From Athalassotoga sp049965695 (GTDB taxonomy: Bacteria; Thermotogota; Thermotogae; Mesoaciditogales; Mesoaciditogaceae), in NCBI RefSeq assembly GCF_049965695.1, contig NZ_JBMFWB010000005.1, positions 28,370-92,369 on the forward strand: DNA of 64,000 bases, written 5' to 3'. Numbering within the stretch: the stretch's first letter is position 1; every line of letters begins with the position of its first letter. The notes below the pieces were generated by a model. That model worked only from the letters and a program-made list of their open reading frames with translations, ran no database searches and had not been told where the DNA came from. Below are positions 26,987 through 35,574 of the stretch, piece by piece. The position numbers were made by a program, and so were the translations under genes.

Positions 26987-28070
26987 GTGGAAACGATTAG
27001 AGAAATTAAAAGACGGAGAAGTTTTGGCCGAAGATCTGGTTGATGAAAATTCGAATGTTTTGTTTTCAAAGGGCACTGTAATGACTAAAGAGAAGATACT
27101 TTTTCTCAAAGATAAAGCAGTTTTCTGGTTGCCCATGGAAGTTGGTAAGTTTGATGAATTTAGATTGAGAAGAAATTTCGTGAAAGATCAAGAATCGATC
27201 GAAAATGAAGAACCGATGGTAGGCTGGTTTGATTTTGCGATTCAGGAAGAAATTTATCGCGATTTCATAGATACTTTTGAAGACATCCTGAAGAATTTAA
27301 GATTTGCTGGAAAGACAAAGGTTGCCCTTTTTGATCGAATCGTAAACATACTTGTTGATGAAATTTCAAATCAGAAAACATTTGTGATAAATTTGTTTAG
27401 AAAATATCATAGCGGTTATGCTTACAAGCATGGAATAAATACCGCTATTCTTTCTTTGATGACAGGTGTAACGTTTTCGATGCAGAGGCAAAATCTCGTT
27501 CTGCTTGCAAAAAGTGCCATTCTGCACGATATAGGTTACATATTCATGGATGATCCGAATTACGTTGACATAGGTAAATTACCCGAAAGGGAAAAAGTGA
27601 TTCAACATATAAAGGTAGAACGTGAAATACTTTACTCATGGAATTTTATAGATAATTCAGAAGTAACAAACGCAATTTTAGATCATCACGAAAAATATGA
27701 CGGGAGCGGTGTGCCTCTTGGCAAAGCCAAAGATGAAATAAGTTTGTACGCCAGGATAATTCAAATTTCCGACGCTTACGATTCTCTTGTATCTACGACG
27801 CCTGAGGCGTTGAAAATGAACCCTTATCAGGCAATGAAATGGATACTGGCAAGGGCAGGTCAGGATTACGATCCTCAGATCATGAATGTTTTCTTAAAGG
27901 TAACCGGTATGTATCCAACCGGCACCCGTGTAAAACTCAGTAACGGAAAATCAGGAACGGTGCTAAGATCAAGTAAAAGTGGATTACTTATTCCCGTTGT
28001 CGTGGTTGACGATAATTTGATCGATCTTTCAAAAGATAAAAGCATCTGGATAGAAACTGTCATTTATTGA
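26976..28070 (+). CDS. HD-GYP-type phosphodiesterase-like protein
   Basis: 364 residues. The C-terminal half is an HD-GYP domain with ILHDIGY (HD near residue 182), an HIKVEREIL segment, and DHHEKYDGSGVP near residue 235. The GYP tripeptide reads GVP and the usual HDIGK reads HDIGY, so activity on cyclic-di-GMP is likely but not certain. The first 100 residues are an unrecognised alpha/beta region with no membrane segment or receiver domain. GTG 26976 overlaps the protease gene by 11 bases. A GGDEF cyclase gene is also in this window. Confidence 0.82.
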   Translation: MAVEWKRLEKLKDGEVLAEDLVDENSNVLFSKGTVMTKEKILFLKDKAVFWLPMEVGKFDEFRLRRNFVKDQESIENEEPMVGWFDFAIQEEIYRDFIDTFEDILKNLRFAGKTKVALFDRIVNILVDEISNQKTFVINLFRKYHSGYAYKHGINTAILSLMTGVTFSMQRQNLVLLAKSAILHDIGYIFMDDPNYVDIGKLPEREKVIQHIKVEREILYSWNFIDNSEVTNAILDHHEKYDGSGVPLGKAKDEISLYARIIQISDAYDSLVSTTPEALKMNPYQAMKWILARAGQDYDPQIMNVFLKVTGMYPTGTRVKLSNGKSGTVLRSSKSGLLIPVVVVDDNLIDLSKDKSIWIETVIY

Positions 28071-28084
28071 AAGGAGGAATTTTT

Positions 28085-29257
28085 ATGAAAGATGTTGAAA
28101 AATTCACCTATTTTCTTCCCACCAAGATCGTATTCGGATCGGGGAAAATAAACGATCTGGGTGATCTCGTGAAAGGAATGGGGAAAAAAGTTTTGATCGT
28201 CACGGGAGGAAAAAGCGCCAAGTCAACAGGTTTGATCGACAGAGTGATAAAGCAACTTGACAAAGCGGGAATCGAACATGTCCACTTTGACAAAATAGTC
28301 CCCAATCCACTTGCCACAACTGTTGATGAAGGTGCCAAAATAGCCAAAGATGAAAATTGCAACTTTGTCATGGGCATTGGAGGAGGAAGTCCAATAGACT
28401 CTGCGAAGATGATCGCCGTTGTGGCAAGATCAGGCGGAAATTGCTGGGACTACACAAATGTTGGCGGCGGAAAAGTTCCAAAAGCAGCCCTACCCATAGT
28501 TGCAATACCAACGACGCACGGAACCGGTACAGAAGCAGATCCATTTGCAGTCGTGACAAACCCAAAAACGAAAGAAAAAATCGGTGTTGGATTCGATGCA
28601 ACCTTTCCAACCTTATCAATAGTGGATCCGGAATTGATGGTCTCTTTGCCTTCGAATCAAACCGCATCAACGGGAATGGATGCTTTCTATCATGCGATAG
28701 AATCATATTTAAACCTTAATCACCAACCAGCATCGGATCTTTTGGCACTTGAGGCTATATCTTTGATAAATCAGTACCTTCCAGTGGCATACAAAGATGG
28801 CAAAAACATAGAAGCACGTACGGCACTTGCATGGGCAAGCACTGCCGCTGGCATATGCGAAACGCTTTCCGGATGCATAGCAAATCACTCTCTCGAACAC
28901 CCAATAAGCGGTTATTACAACATAACGCATGGTGTGGGACTTTGTGCGACCGGTCCTACGCTTTTTGAGTACATTTTGCCGCACGTCAAAGAAAGACTTG
29001 CAAAAGTTGCTCTGACGATGGGTGCTCCACAGGACATAACAGACACAGAAGCACTCGCAAAAATGTCGATAGAACTTTTAAGAAGACTCCAAAAATCTGT
29101 CGATCTTGATGTATCGCTTTCAAAGATAGGTGTTGAAAGATCGAAGATAAAATCTCTTGCCGCCGATGCGATGAGAACGATGGGCGGACTTGTTGAGGTA
29201 ACACCGGGGAATCTTAAAGTTGAAGACCTTGAAAAGATATATGAAAAATCATTTTGA
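28085..29257 (+). CDS. Iron-containing alcohol dehydrogenase
   Basis: 390 residues of the group III (Fe) alcohol dehydrogenase family, NAD(P)-linked. The nucleotide-binding region has GIGGGSPIDSAKMIA, and metal ligands are visible in DAFYHAIESYL (Asp and His near 198-202), HSLEHP (about 268) and HGVG (about 281), the usual D-H-H-H set. The substrate (butanol, 1,2-propanediol, aldehydes) cannot be told. ATG 28085 follows a perfect AAAGGAGG; the frame's TTG at 28067 lies before that site. Confidence 0.9.
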   Translation: MKDVEKFTYFLPTKIVFGSGKINDLGDLVKGMGKKVLIVTGGKSAKSTGLIDRVIKQLDKAGIEHVHFDKIVPNPLATTVDEGAKIAKDENCNFVMGIGGGSPIDSAKMIAVVARSGGNCWDYTNVGGGKVPKAALPIVAIPTTHGTGTEADPFAVVTNPKTKEKIGVGFDATFPTLSIVDPELMVSLPSNQTASTGMDAFYHAIESYLNLNHQPASDLLALEAISLINQYLPVAYKDGKNIEARTALAWASTAAGICETLSGCIANHSLEHPISGYYNITHGVGLCATGPTLFEYILPHVKERLAKVALTMGAPQDITDTEALAKMSIELLRRLQKSVDLDVSLSKIGVERSKIKSLAADAMRTMGGLVEVTPGNLKVEDLEKIYEKSF

Positions 29258-29281
29258 AATTTAAAATTAATGTGATATAAT
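29254..29281 (+). promoter_or_regulatory. Promoter of the porin-like gene
   Basis: TTGAAA (29254-29259), 16 bases, and an extended TGTGATATAAT whose TATAAT is at 29276-29281. The -35 overlaps the stop of the alcohol dehydrogenase gene. Confidence 0.65.
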
Positions 29282-29321
29282 TTTATCCTTTCCAAATTTC
29301 AATATAAGGGGGTAATGAGAA

Positions 29322-30347
29322 ATGCGGAAGTACATTGTTTTGGTGGCGTTGGTTTTGATACTTGCTTTTTCGGCTTTGGCTGCGGGCATTCAGTTCAACA
29401 TTCTGACCTACTACACGATGAATTTGCAAAATCAAACATCGTCGCAACCTGCAAACATCTTTCCTATAGCCTACCTTAATATTCCAGTCATGAAAGGGCT
29501 AAACATAAGCATTCAAGACTACCTTTCAACGAGTTTAGCGACCTTCTCAGCCTTCGGTGTAACTCTAATTCAGCCGACATTTTGGTATGCCAATTATTAC
29601 TCTGGAGACTGGAACATCTATGTCGGTAAATTCAGATCTAACCATGTTTTGACAAGAGAATCAAATTACTTATGGATAATGCCATGGGTAGGTGGATTTT
29701 ACGATTACGTCACCGGTGGCGAGATCAACTATAACCCCGGGAATTTTGCAATGGGCGTGAGATATGATGAGCCAAGTTCGACTTTCGGAGGATACGTTGG
29801 ATACGCCGCTAAAAATGCGAGTCTTTACGCGTATGCCGCCCAGGATTTTAAGTATACCAACAAACTTCATCTTTCGGCAAATGGTCAGTTGAATTTCAAC
29901 CTCGGAGATGTCTCGATGTCAGCCATAGGAGCGGCAGCATACGATCTTAACACAACTAATCCGACTTTTGGAATGCCAACGTTTGAAGGTGAGTTAAATG
30001 CGAATTACAACCAATTTTCATTCCAGGGACTTTATGCAAGTCAACCGACGAGCAGTTCAGCCTATATCCATTACGATACAACGGATCCTGACAGATACGG
30101 ATACCCGTTACAGGTTGCAAATGCTATTTTGACTTACAATCTTGATAAGTCCAACGCAATAGGCGGTCTTGTCGACTGGAATTCAAAACTTTCTTCGCCG
30201 TCCTTCGGATTGTTCTATCAGCACGGATATTTCAGCATAACGGTTGGTACCGGCAACATGACCGGATCCATCCCGGGAAGCAATTACATAGTACTTAATT
30301 ATTCAACTTATGTTTCTCTGCCTTTGACTTCAGGGCCCTTGTTCTAA
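29322..30347 (+). CDS. Secreted beta-barrel-like envelope protein
   Basis: 341 residues with a signal peptide (MRKYIVLVALVLILAFSALAA). The mature part is rich in alternating aromatic/polar strands and Gly turns, with few Lys or Glu, and ends in Phe (TSGPLF), a pattern shared by outer-membrane barrels. I do not recognise a named family; a porin-like protein of the Thermotogota outer sheath is an inference. ATG 29322 follows AAGGGGG. The gene has its own promoter and a strong terminator, so it is monocistronic and probably well expressed. Confidence 0.65.
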   Translation: MRKYIVLVALVLILAFSALAAGIQFNILTYYTMNLQNQTSSQPANIFPIAYLNIPVMKGLNISIQDYLSTSLATFSAFGVTLIQPTFWYANYYSGDWNIYVGKFRSNHVLTRESNYLWIMPWVGGFYDYVTGGEINYNPGNFAMGVRYDEPSSTFGGYVGYAAKNASLYAYAAQDFKYTNKLHLSANGQLNFNLGDVSMSAIGAAAYDLNTTNPTFGMPTFEGELNANYNQFSFQGLYASQPTSSSAYIHYDTTDPDRYGYPLQVANAILTYNLDKSNAIGGLVDWNSKLSSPSFGLFYQHGYFSITVGTGNMTGSIPGSNYIVLNYSTYVSLPLTSGPLF

Positions 30348-30363
30348 AGAGTAACCCAATTCA

Positions 30364-30390
30364 TTGCCCACGAAAGTGGGCAATTTTTCT
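30364..30390 (+). terminator. Rho-independent terminator after the porin-like gene
   Basis: TTGCCCAC (30364-30371), GAAA tetraloop, GTGGGCAA (30376-30383), then TTTTTCT. The T-run is only on the plus-strand side, so it serves the rightward gene. Confidence 0.9.
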
Positions 30391-31164
30391 CTAAAATTGC
30401 TGAACAAGACACGTTGGACCACCAGTACCTTTTACAAATTCTGAAAGATCGATCTCATGAACTTCAAAGCCAAAATTTTTCAAGATCTTCATGGCAGTGA
30501 GATTTGACTTTTCCGCTATTATTTTGTCGGGTGGTAAAAAAATAACGTTACCGCTTATGAAATTATCAGATAGTACCTCTAAAATTTTGAAATCATTGAA
30601 AAAATCCTTTTCAAAAAGACTTTTAACACCGATGAGATTTTTCCCACCCAAAAATGTCATCATACCTCCAAGATGCAAATAAGGATGGGGAACTTTTGCA
30701 ACTCTTATTTCATATCCAAGAAAGGAAAGAATTTTTGATAATTGTTTTATTCCTTCAGAATTAGTTCTTGTTGAAAAGCCAAGGAAGGCAACATGATCGG
30801 AAAGAATAACATCGCCGCCTTCTGCCGTTGCCGGGAATGTTATTTCTCCTATGCGATTCTGACCCATAGATTCAAGTACATTTCCAAGCCATTCTTCTTC
30901 TGAACGTCTACTTTCAAGTCCCATTCTCATTTTAATATATCCGAAAGGAGTGCAAAAAACAGGATCTTTTGTGAAAACCGAATTTGGATGATCTTTCAAT
31001 TCTTCCACCTTTATGACTTTATGGCCGAAATTTTCTATCGTTGAAGAAAGTTTTCGATGTTGGAATATCGCCGTCTCAACTTTCGCCTTTTCAGTTATGT
31101 TATGAATTTTAAGATCTTCAACCTCGAAATACGCCTTGTAAGGTTCGCACATCAAAAAATTCAT
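30391..31164 (-). CDS. DDAH/arginine deiminase-family amidinohydrolase
   Basis: 257 residues with the pentein fold marks of dimethylarginine dimethylaminohydrolase: FTKDPVFCTPFG near residue 64, AEGGDVILSD with the substrate Asp, a catalytic His in PHPYLHLGG, and a C-terminal nucleophile Cys in GTGGPTCLV. Family members hydrolyse guanidino groups of arginine derivatives to citrulline and an amine; the exact substrate is open. ATG 31164 has AAAGGAG upstream. Repeat copy 4 begins 19 bases upstream and its left end gives a TATATT box in the right direction. The gene is monocistronic. Confidence 0.82.
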   Translation of the reverse strand: MNFLMCEPYKAYFEVEDLKIHNITEKAKVETAIFQHRKLSSTIENFGHKVIKVEELKDHPNSVFTKDPVFCTPFGYIKMRMGLESRRSEEEWLGNVLESMGQNRIGEITFPATAEGGDVILSDHVAFLGFSTRTNSEGIKQLSKILSFLGYEIRVAKVPHPYLHLGGMMTFLGGKNLIGVKSLFEKDFFNDFKILEVLSDNFISGNVIFLPPDKIIAEKSNLTAMKILKNFGFEVHEIDLSEFVKGTGGPTCLVQQF

Positions 31165-31182
31165 TGATTTTCTCCTTTCAAA

Positions 31183-31272
31183 ATATACCCATCACTTTAA
31201 AAGCTGAATGCTTATTTACTGTAAGCGCAGGGCAGGATGCCTCAATCGGAATTTAAAACCGGTTCAGTATAT
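31183..31272 (+). repeat. Dispersed inverted-end repeat, copy 4 (minimal form)
   Basis: Only about 90 bp: left end ATACCCATCACTTTAAAAGCTGAATG, core GCGCAGGGCAGGATGCCTC, then directly the right end CGGAATTTAAAACCGGTTCAGTATATT. The whole variable middle is missing, so this copy defines what the family keeps. It sits between the DDAH gene start and the end of the binding-protein gene. Confidence 0.82.
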
Positions 31273-31279
31273 TATAACA

Positions 31280-31302
31280 AATCAGGCCACAAAGGCCTGA
31301 TT
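31280..31302 (-). terminator. Terminator hairpin after the branched-chain binding-protein gene
   Basis: AATCAGGCC (31280-31288), ACAAA loop, GGCCTGATT (31294-31302): a nine-base perfect stem just after the leftward stop. Leftward it is followed by TGTTATAA, a weak U tract. Rightward it is followed by GTTATTTTTT, so it may work both ways. Confidence 0.7.
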
Positions 31303-31313
31303 GTTATTTTTTG

Positions 31314-32417
31314 TTATGGATTTATGGTTGTAACATAAGTAAACTTTCCATTCACAACTTCATTGACGACCGCAGATTTTATTGCATCTCCGCTTGCATC
31401 TATCGTTATGTAACCCGTGACACCTTCAAAATCTTTTGTGTTTCTTATAGCCGCGTTAATTTTTTCCGGATCTGTCGATCCAGATCTTTGAATTGCATCT
31501 CTCAAGAGCAAGTACGAATCGAAACCAAGCGCGGCAAAGGCTGAAGGAAGTGTTTTGTAAATTTCTTGGTACTTTTGAACGAACTCCTTTCCTATTTGTG
31601 TCGATGGATGTTCAGCGTTAAAACTTGTCGTGTAGTACAAACCGTTCACGGCATTTCCTCCGATGGTTATAAGTTGTGGAGCCTCTGCACCATCTCCGGC
31701 AAGAAAAGCGCCGGTATAACCAAGTTGTCTTGATTGACGGGCTATCAACGCTATTTCGGGATAATAGCCCGGAATATAAATTAAGTCTGGATTATGACTC
31801 AGTGCGTCTGTAACCTGTGCACTGAAATCTTGATCGCCTGATTGATAGTATTCTCTGTAAACTTTTCCGCCACCCGCTGTGAAATCTTTTATAAAGAAAT
31901 TTGTCAGACCAACGCTGTAATCCTGTGCCACGTCGGTGAATATGACGGCTGTTTTTGCTTTGAGATAGTTAAGTGCAAACACGGCTGCAACATGTCCCTG
32001 AAATGGATCGATGAAACATACCCTGGAAATGTAATTTTTCCCTTGCGTTACAAGCGGATCCGTTGAAGCCGGTGATAGCATTGGTACATGTGCTTTTTCC
32101 GCAATAGCGCCACCTGCCATGGTGTTGGAACTCGCAAGTTCACCTATTATGGCGACAACCTTGTCAAGATATATAAGTCTGCTAACGACATTTGCCGCTT
32201 CAGTCTTGTCAGATCTGTTATCTGCAAGTACAAGTTGAATTTTATCGCCTAAGACCGTAGGAAACATCTGTTGGGCAATTTGAACGCCTTCATAAGTCTG
32301 CTGACCAAATGCCGATATGCCTCCGGTCATCGGAAATGCAATACCCACCTCTATATTCCCGCCCATCACCATTACGGAAACCATTGCCAATACCAAGAAC
32401 AACACCAAACGTTTCAC
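31314..32417 (-). CDS. livK: Branched-chain amino acid-type ABC transporter substrate-binding protein
   Basis: 367 residues with a signal peptide ending near VMVMGG and no lipobox Cys, then a type I periplasmic binding fold: VGIAFPMTGGISAFGQQTYEGVQIA, SDKTEAANVVSRLI, GELASSNTMAGGAIAE and SPASTDPLV, as in LivJ/LivK. GTG 32417 has GGGAGG eight bases upstream. No LivHMFG permease or ATPase genes are adjacent, so it is an orphan that must work with a transporter encoded elsewhere. Its upstream region holds a leader peptide rich in Leu, Val and Ile plus a terminator, which supports branched-chain amino acids as ligands. Confidence 0.88.
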   Translation of the reverse strand: MKRLVLFLVLAMVSVMVMGGNIEVGIAFPMTGGISAFGQQTYEGVQIAQQMFPTVLGDKIQLVLADNRSDKTEAANVVSRLIYLDKVVAIIGELASSNTMAGGAIAEKAHVPMLSPASTDPLVTQGKNYISRVCFIDPFQGHVAAVFALNYLKAKTAVIFTDVAQDYSVGLTNFFIKDFTAGGGKVYREYYQSGDQDFSAQVTDALSHNPDLIYIPGYYPEIALIARQSRQLGYTGAFLAGDGAEAPQLITIGGNAVNGLYYTTSFNAEHPSTQIGKEFVQKYQEIYKTLPSAFAALGFDSYLLLRDAIQRSGSTDPEKINAAIRNTKDFEGVTGYITIDASGDAIKSAVVNEVVNGKFTYVTTINP

Positions 32418-32443
32418 TGCTAAAACCTCCCTTTATGTGAGAT

Positions 32444-32471
32444 AAAAAAAGCCGCGCTATAAAAACGCGGC
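32444..32471 (-). terminator. Attenuator terminator in the livK leader
   Basis: On the minus strand: GCCGCG (32471-32466), loop TTTTTATAG, CGCGGC (32456-32451), then seven T (32450-32444). This intrinsic terminator lies 27 bases upstream of the livK start, inside the transcript leader. Its 5' arm shares three bases with the preceding antiterminator hairpin. Confidence 0.88.
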
Positions 32472-32502
32472 CTGACAGGTTTCTAAATTTGCCCGTCAGG
32501 CC
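32469..32502 (-). promoter_or_regulatory. Antiterminator hairpin in the livK leader
   Basis: On the minus strand: GGCCTGAC (32502-32495) pairs with GTCAGGCC (32476-32469) across an 18-base loop. The 5' arm contains the leader-peptide stop codon TGA (32498-32496). The 3' arm includes the first three bases of the terminator stem, so both structures cannot form fully at once. Confidence 0.78.
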
Positions 32503-32549
32503 ATGTTTATTATCACCACCAAATTTTCTAACAAAATTTCTTTAAACAT
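32496..32549 (-). CDS. livK leader peptide (branched-chain amino acid attenuator)
   Basis: A 17-codon frame reads MFKEILLENLVVIINMA and stops at TGA. Eight of 17 residues are Leu, Val or Ile, with runs LL and LVVII. ATG 32549 has AAGGTGA four bases upstream, and a good promoter starts about 30 bases before it. The stop codon lies inside the 5' arm of the antiterminator hairpin. This is the arrangement of ilv/leu-type leader peptides: stalling on scarce Leu or Val codons would leave the antiterminator free, while finishing translation would cover its 5' arm and let the terminator form. Too short for gene finders; evidence is layout and composition, not homology. Confidence 0.78.
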   Translation of the reverse strand: MFKEILLENLVVIINMA

Positions 32550-32578
32550 GCACTCACCTTATCTTTAAGATTTCAATG

Positions 32579-32607
32579 ATTTTAACATTTAACATTAAAG
32601 AAGTCAA
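32579..32607 (-). promoter_or_regulatory. Promoter of the livK leader and gene
   Basis: On the minus strand TTGACT (32607-32602), a 17-base spacer and TAAAAT (32584-32579). A start near 32572 would give about 22 bases before the leader-peptide ATG. Confidence 0.75.
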
Positions 32608-32680
32608 TTAAGAAAGTGTTAACTTTTTTTGCTTTTTAGTTGATCAATTTAAAATATCGAACGTCCTAATGTATGATTTT

Positions 32681-34084
32681 TCAAGGAAGATCGAAGGAAA
32701 GATTCAAAGGACCGTTTTGATCCCTTAATCCAAGCACATGTACATGCCATCCGCTTAGATCAAAAAGTTTTGGAATGTAAACCCTGTTACCATGTATAGA
32801 AACATCGTTTTTGTTCAAAATCACATTTGAAGCGCCGCTGGTCATTTCAAAAACGGGATTTGCGTAAAAATAAACATTTCCTGAAAATAGAATGGTGACG
32901 TTTGTAGAGGTGTATGTTACGCTTTCAACTTTCAAAGGTTGCGGATGAACGGTGAAATTAACCTTATTTACAATCGCATTGTTTATGCTGACGGTAAAAA
33001 CATAATCACCGTAAGATGAAAGCCACGTTGCGTAGAAATTAGGTGAACTGCCATAAACCTGTACCGGCACGCCGTTAACGTAGGCTGAAACGTTAAATTG
33101 CTTTGAATTTGAAGCGGCAAAAAATGGTATATTTATCATTCCTGTGGATGTAGCATTGATAGTTGGAATTAGAACAACACTCGTTGCACCATCAGATGCG
33201 ATTAAAACATCTCTTGTCACAGATTCAAAGTGTCCGATGTCATCGACAACCGTACACGTTGCCTCGTAAAGACCTTGAGTTTCAGATGTCGGGATCTTCA
33301 AATTAAAAGTGTACGTGTTACTTGCGTTGGCACTTAATTCATCACTTAAATTTCCAATTTTTAAACCAACACTCTGAATACCGTTTGGAGAATAAGCGTA
33401 AACAGTTATGGTAGATTGATGTCCTGCGGAGATCATTTCAGGCATACTCGTAAATTGAATGTAAGGTTTTGCATTTGATGGTTTTACAACGTTGATGTAA
33501 AAAGTTGGCGTCGAGATTAAACCTTGACCGTTTATGGCCGTTACAGTGAAATCGTGAATTCCAAGATTTCCGAAAGAAAGATTAAAGGTGTTTGAGTTAA
33601 ATGGGGTATTTTTACCATCCACGCTTAAAGATACGGATTGAATGCCGCTTTCCGGATCGTAAACGTCTATATGAACAGGAAAATTGACATCTTGAGATAT
33701 CGTATCAGGATAAAAAGCCTTCACAATAGGTGGAGTTGAATCTTTGACAAAAAAACTATCGGTTTTTGTTGCCACATTTCCACCTGTTCCGGCGGCAAAA
33801 AGCGTTACTTTATGGTATCCGTAAACACCTAACCAGTTTGCAGTGTACAAAGAAGTCCCAATCAAAGTCGTAGGAATAGGTGCTCCGTCGAGTTCAAACA
33901 CAACGCCAGATAAACCATTTGAATCAACGACGTTTGCAGAAAAACTTATATTTTGTCCTGAAAGCAGAGTTGCTGATTTTGTGAAATTATAAATCATAGG
34001 TTTCGAAGAACCTCTCACGAGCATGCAAGAAGATAGTGCCAGGATTAAAACTAAAATCGAAAATATGAATAAAAATTTTTTCAT
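32681..34084 (-). CDS. Lipoprotein with Ig-like repeats
   Basis: 467 residues. The N-terminus is a lipoprotein signal (ILALSSC, Cys about residue 20). The rest is beta-rich modules of about 90 residues, each with strands such as SGVVFELDGAPI, DSTPPIVKAFYPD and GIQSVSLSVDGK, typical of bacterial Ig-like/Big domains, and very few Cys. No catalytic motif is visible. It is the last gene of a four-gene minus-strand set (39015 to 32681) of exported proteins, five bases after the small barrel gene. A structural or adhesive role at the cell surface is inferred. Confidence 0.7.
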   Translation of the reverse strand: MKKFLFIFSILVLILALSSCMLVRGSSKPMIYNFTKSATLLSGQNISFSANVVDSNGLSGVVFELDGAPIPTTLIGTSLYTANWLGVYGYHKVTLFAAGTGGNVATKTDSFFVKDSTPPIVKAFYPDTISQDVNFPVHIDVYDPESGIQSVSLSVDGKNTPFNSNTFNLSFGNLGIHDFTVTAINGQGLISTPTFYINVVKPSNAKPYIQFTSMPEMISAGHQSTITVYAYSPNGIQSVGLKIGNLSDELSANASNTYTFNLKIPTSETQGLYEATCTVVDDIGHFESVTRDVLIASDGATSVVLIPTINATSTGMINIPFFAASNSKQFNVSAYVNGVPVQVYGSSPNFYATWLSSYGDYVFTVSINNAIVNKVNFTVHPQPLKVESVTYTSTNVTILFSGNVYFYANPVFEMTSGASNVILNKNDVSIHGNRVYIPKLFDLSGWHVHVLGLRDQNGPLNLSFDLP

Positions 34085-34088
34085 TTAC

Positions 34089-34565
34089 TCAAAAATCCAA
34101 ACCAAGGCCAAATCTCCATTCTTTCACTCCCGAAAAAGATGTAAAATTGGTTATGCTGCCTTGTGCCTCTCCAAAGGCTGAAAAATTGCCAAGGAAAAGA
34201 TCTGCACCTATGTGATAGTAAAGAGGATTGAGGGAGACCGGACTGAATCCATTTTGAAAAGAAAACTGCGTTTGCAAGCCAACACCTAAATATGGCCTTA
34301 TGTTGCCGGTTGGTAAAGATACAAGCAAAGTTGGCAAAAGGCTCCATGAACTTACATTTCCGAGTTGAGTTAGATCTAAAATATTGTTTACCGTTCCCTC
34401 GATTGTAAGTTCAACTCCGAGTATGCCCAAAGATTTAACGGTTAAACCCACCGCATAACCTGAAGACGAAGTCAAAATCCCCGTACTTGCGTTTATCGAC
34501 ATCACGGCAAATGAGGAAACTGCCAAAAGCATTGTTAGGGTTAAAACCAAGATCAAAAGTTTCAT
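34089..34565 (-). CDS. Small exported beta-barrel-like protein
   Basis: 158 residues with a signal peptide (to about SSFAVM). The mature chain shows alternating hydrophobic strands (GYAVGLTVKSLGILGVELTIE, IRPYLGVGLQTQFSF, WRFGLGLDF) and ends in Phe, as small eight-stranded outer-membrane barrels do. No named family recognised. ATG 34565 has GGAGGAGG upstream; gaps to its neighbours are 13 and 4 bases. It may anchor or export the large repeat proteins of the same operon. Confidence 0.65.
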   Translation of the reverse strand: MKLLILVLTLTMLLAVSSFAVMSINASTGILTSSSGYAVGLTVKSLGILGVELTIEGTVNNILDLTQLGNVSSWSLLPTLLVSLPTGNIRPYLGVGLQTQFSFQNGFSPVSLNPLYYHIGADLFLGNFSAFGEAQGSITNFTSFSGVKEWRFGLGLDF

Positions 34566-34578
34566 GAATCCTCCTCCT

Positions 34579-35571
34579 TTATTTTATAAACGTAAGTAAA
34601 ATCACACCTATCGCCACTGTAAGTACTATCAAGGGCATTATCAACGACTGGTTATTCGTGATCGTAAACTCATAGTTCGAAGAAAAGCCCACAACATTGG
34701 TAACTTTTACAACAAAGGTTCTCGAACCTGTAAAATCTCCAATTACGAAATTAACGTTTCCGTTAAGGAAATCATTCTTCCCCATAAAACTAAGGGTATT
34801 ATCAGCATTTCTAACGTATAGTTCAGCGTCTTTGAGCCCTATTAAATCTGTCGCCGCAACGGTTATGCTGTACTTTCCGCTTAAGAACAATTCACTTCCT
34901 GAAAATGATACCACTTTTGGGCCGTTGTTGTCGATACCCACCTTTTTTTGCACCAACAAAGACTCACCCGTGATAAGATTTGCTTTGGCAAACAGTGTAT
35001 GAAAACCATCTTCGAACATCTGAGTGTTAACATTTGCCTCAAAAATCTTTGGAGAATTATCTGAGACAGCAATCGGTTGATCCAAAATTGTTTGGTTGTC
35101 CATTATGATTTGCACATTTTCTCTGCCATATCCGGGTGGAACTATCGCAAAAATCTTTTCTGTACCTTTTAAGTAATTGCCATAATCGGGAAGATTGGAA
35201 ATTCCAATTCCATTTTCGATATTTGTCATGATTTTGTAAGAAACAACAAGAGCAGTCGCAACAGATGTTAGATACCCATTTTCACTCTTGAAGGTCACGT
35301 AAGAATACAAACTTGTCGATGGCAAAGTTGAATTGAAAGTCCATTGCCTGTCGAAGAATTTTCTCACTTTCCCGTTGAAATACACTTCAAGCGTTATGGG
35401 CATACCGTCTCCAGAAAATCCGCCTATCTGGAAGTTGCCATTTTCGCCGGTGAAGACTATGGCCGGTGATATCTCAAAGGCAGGTCCGCTCCCTACGGAG
35501 CGGACGACACCCTCTGCCATTACAAAACATGCCAGAAAAGCAGACAAAATCAAGACAAATGCTTTCAACAT
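34579..35571 (-). CDS. Exported Ig-like protein with C-terminal membrane anchor
   Basis: 330 residues: signal peptide (to about CFVMA), beta-rich middle with a KKVGIDNNGPKVVSFSG segment resembling the modules of its neighbours, and a single hydrophobic helix at the very C-terminus (MPLIVLTVAIGVILLTFIK). The protein is therefore probably tethered to the membrane with most of the chain outside the cytoplasm. Function unknown. It lies three bases after the giant repeat protein gene, so both are translated from the same message. Confidence 0.68.
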   Translation of the reverse strand: MLKAFVLILSAFLACFVMAEGVVRSVGSGPAFEISPAIVFTGENGNFQIGGFSGDGMPITLEVYFNGKVRKFFDRQWTFNSTLPSTSLYSYVTFKSENGYLTSVATALVVSYKIMTNIENGIGISNLPDYGNYLKGTEKIFAIVPPGYGRENVQIIMDNQTILDQPIAVSDNSPKIFEANVNTQMFEDGFHTLFAKANLITGESLLVQKKVGIDNNGPKVVSFSGSELFLSGKYSITVAATDLIGLKDAELYVRNADNTLSFMGKNDFLNGNVNFVIGDFTGSRTFVVKVTNVVGFSSNYEFTITNNQSLIMPLIVLTVAIGVILLTFIK

Positions 35572-35574
35572 GAT

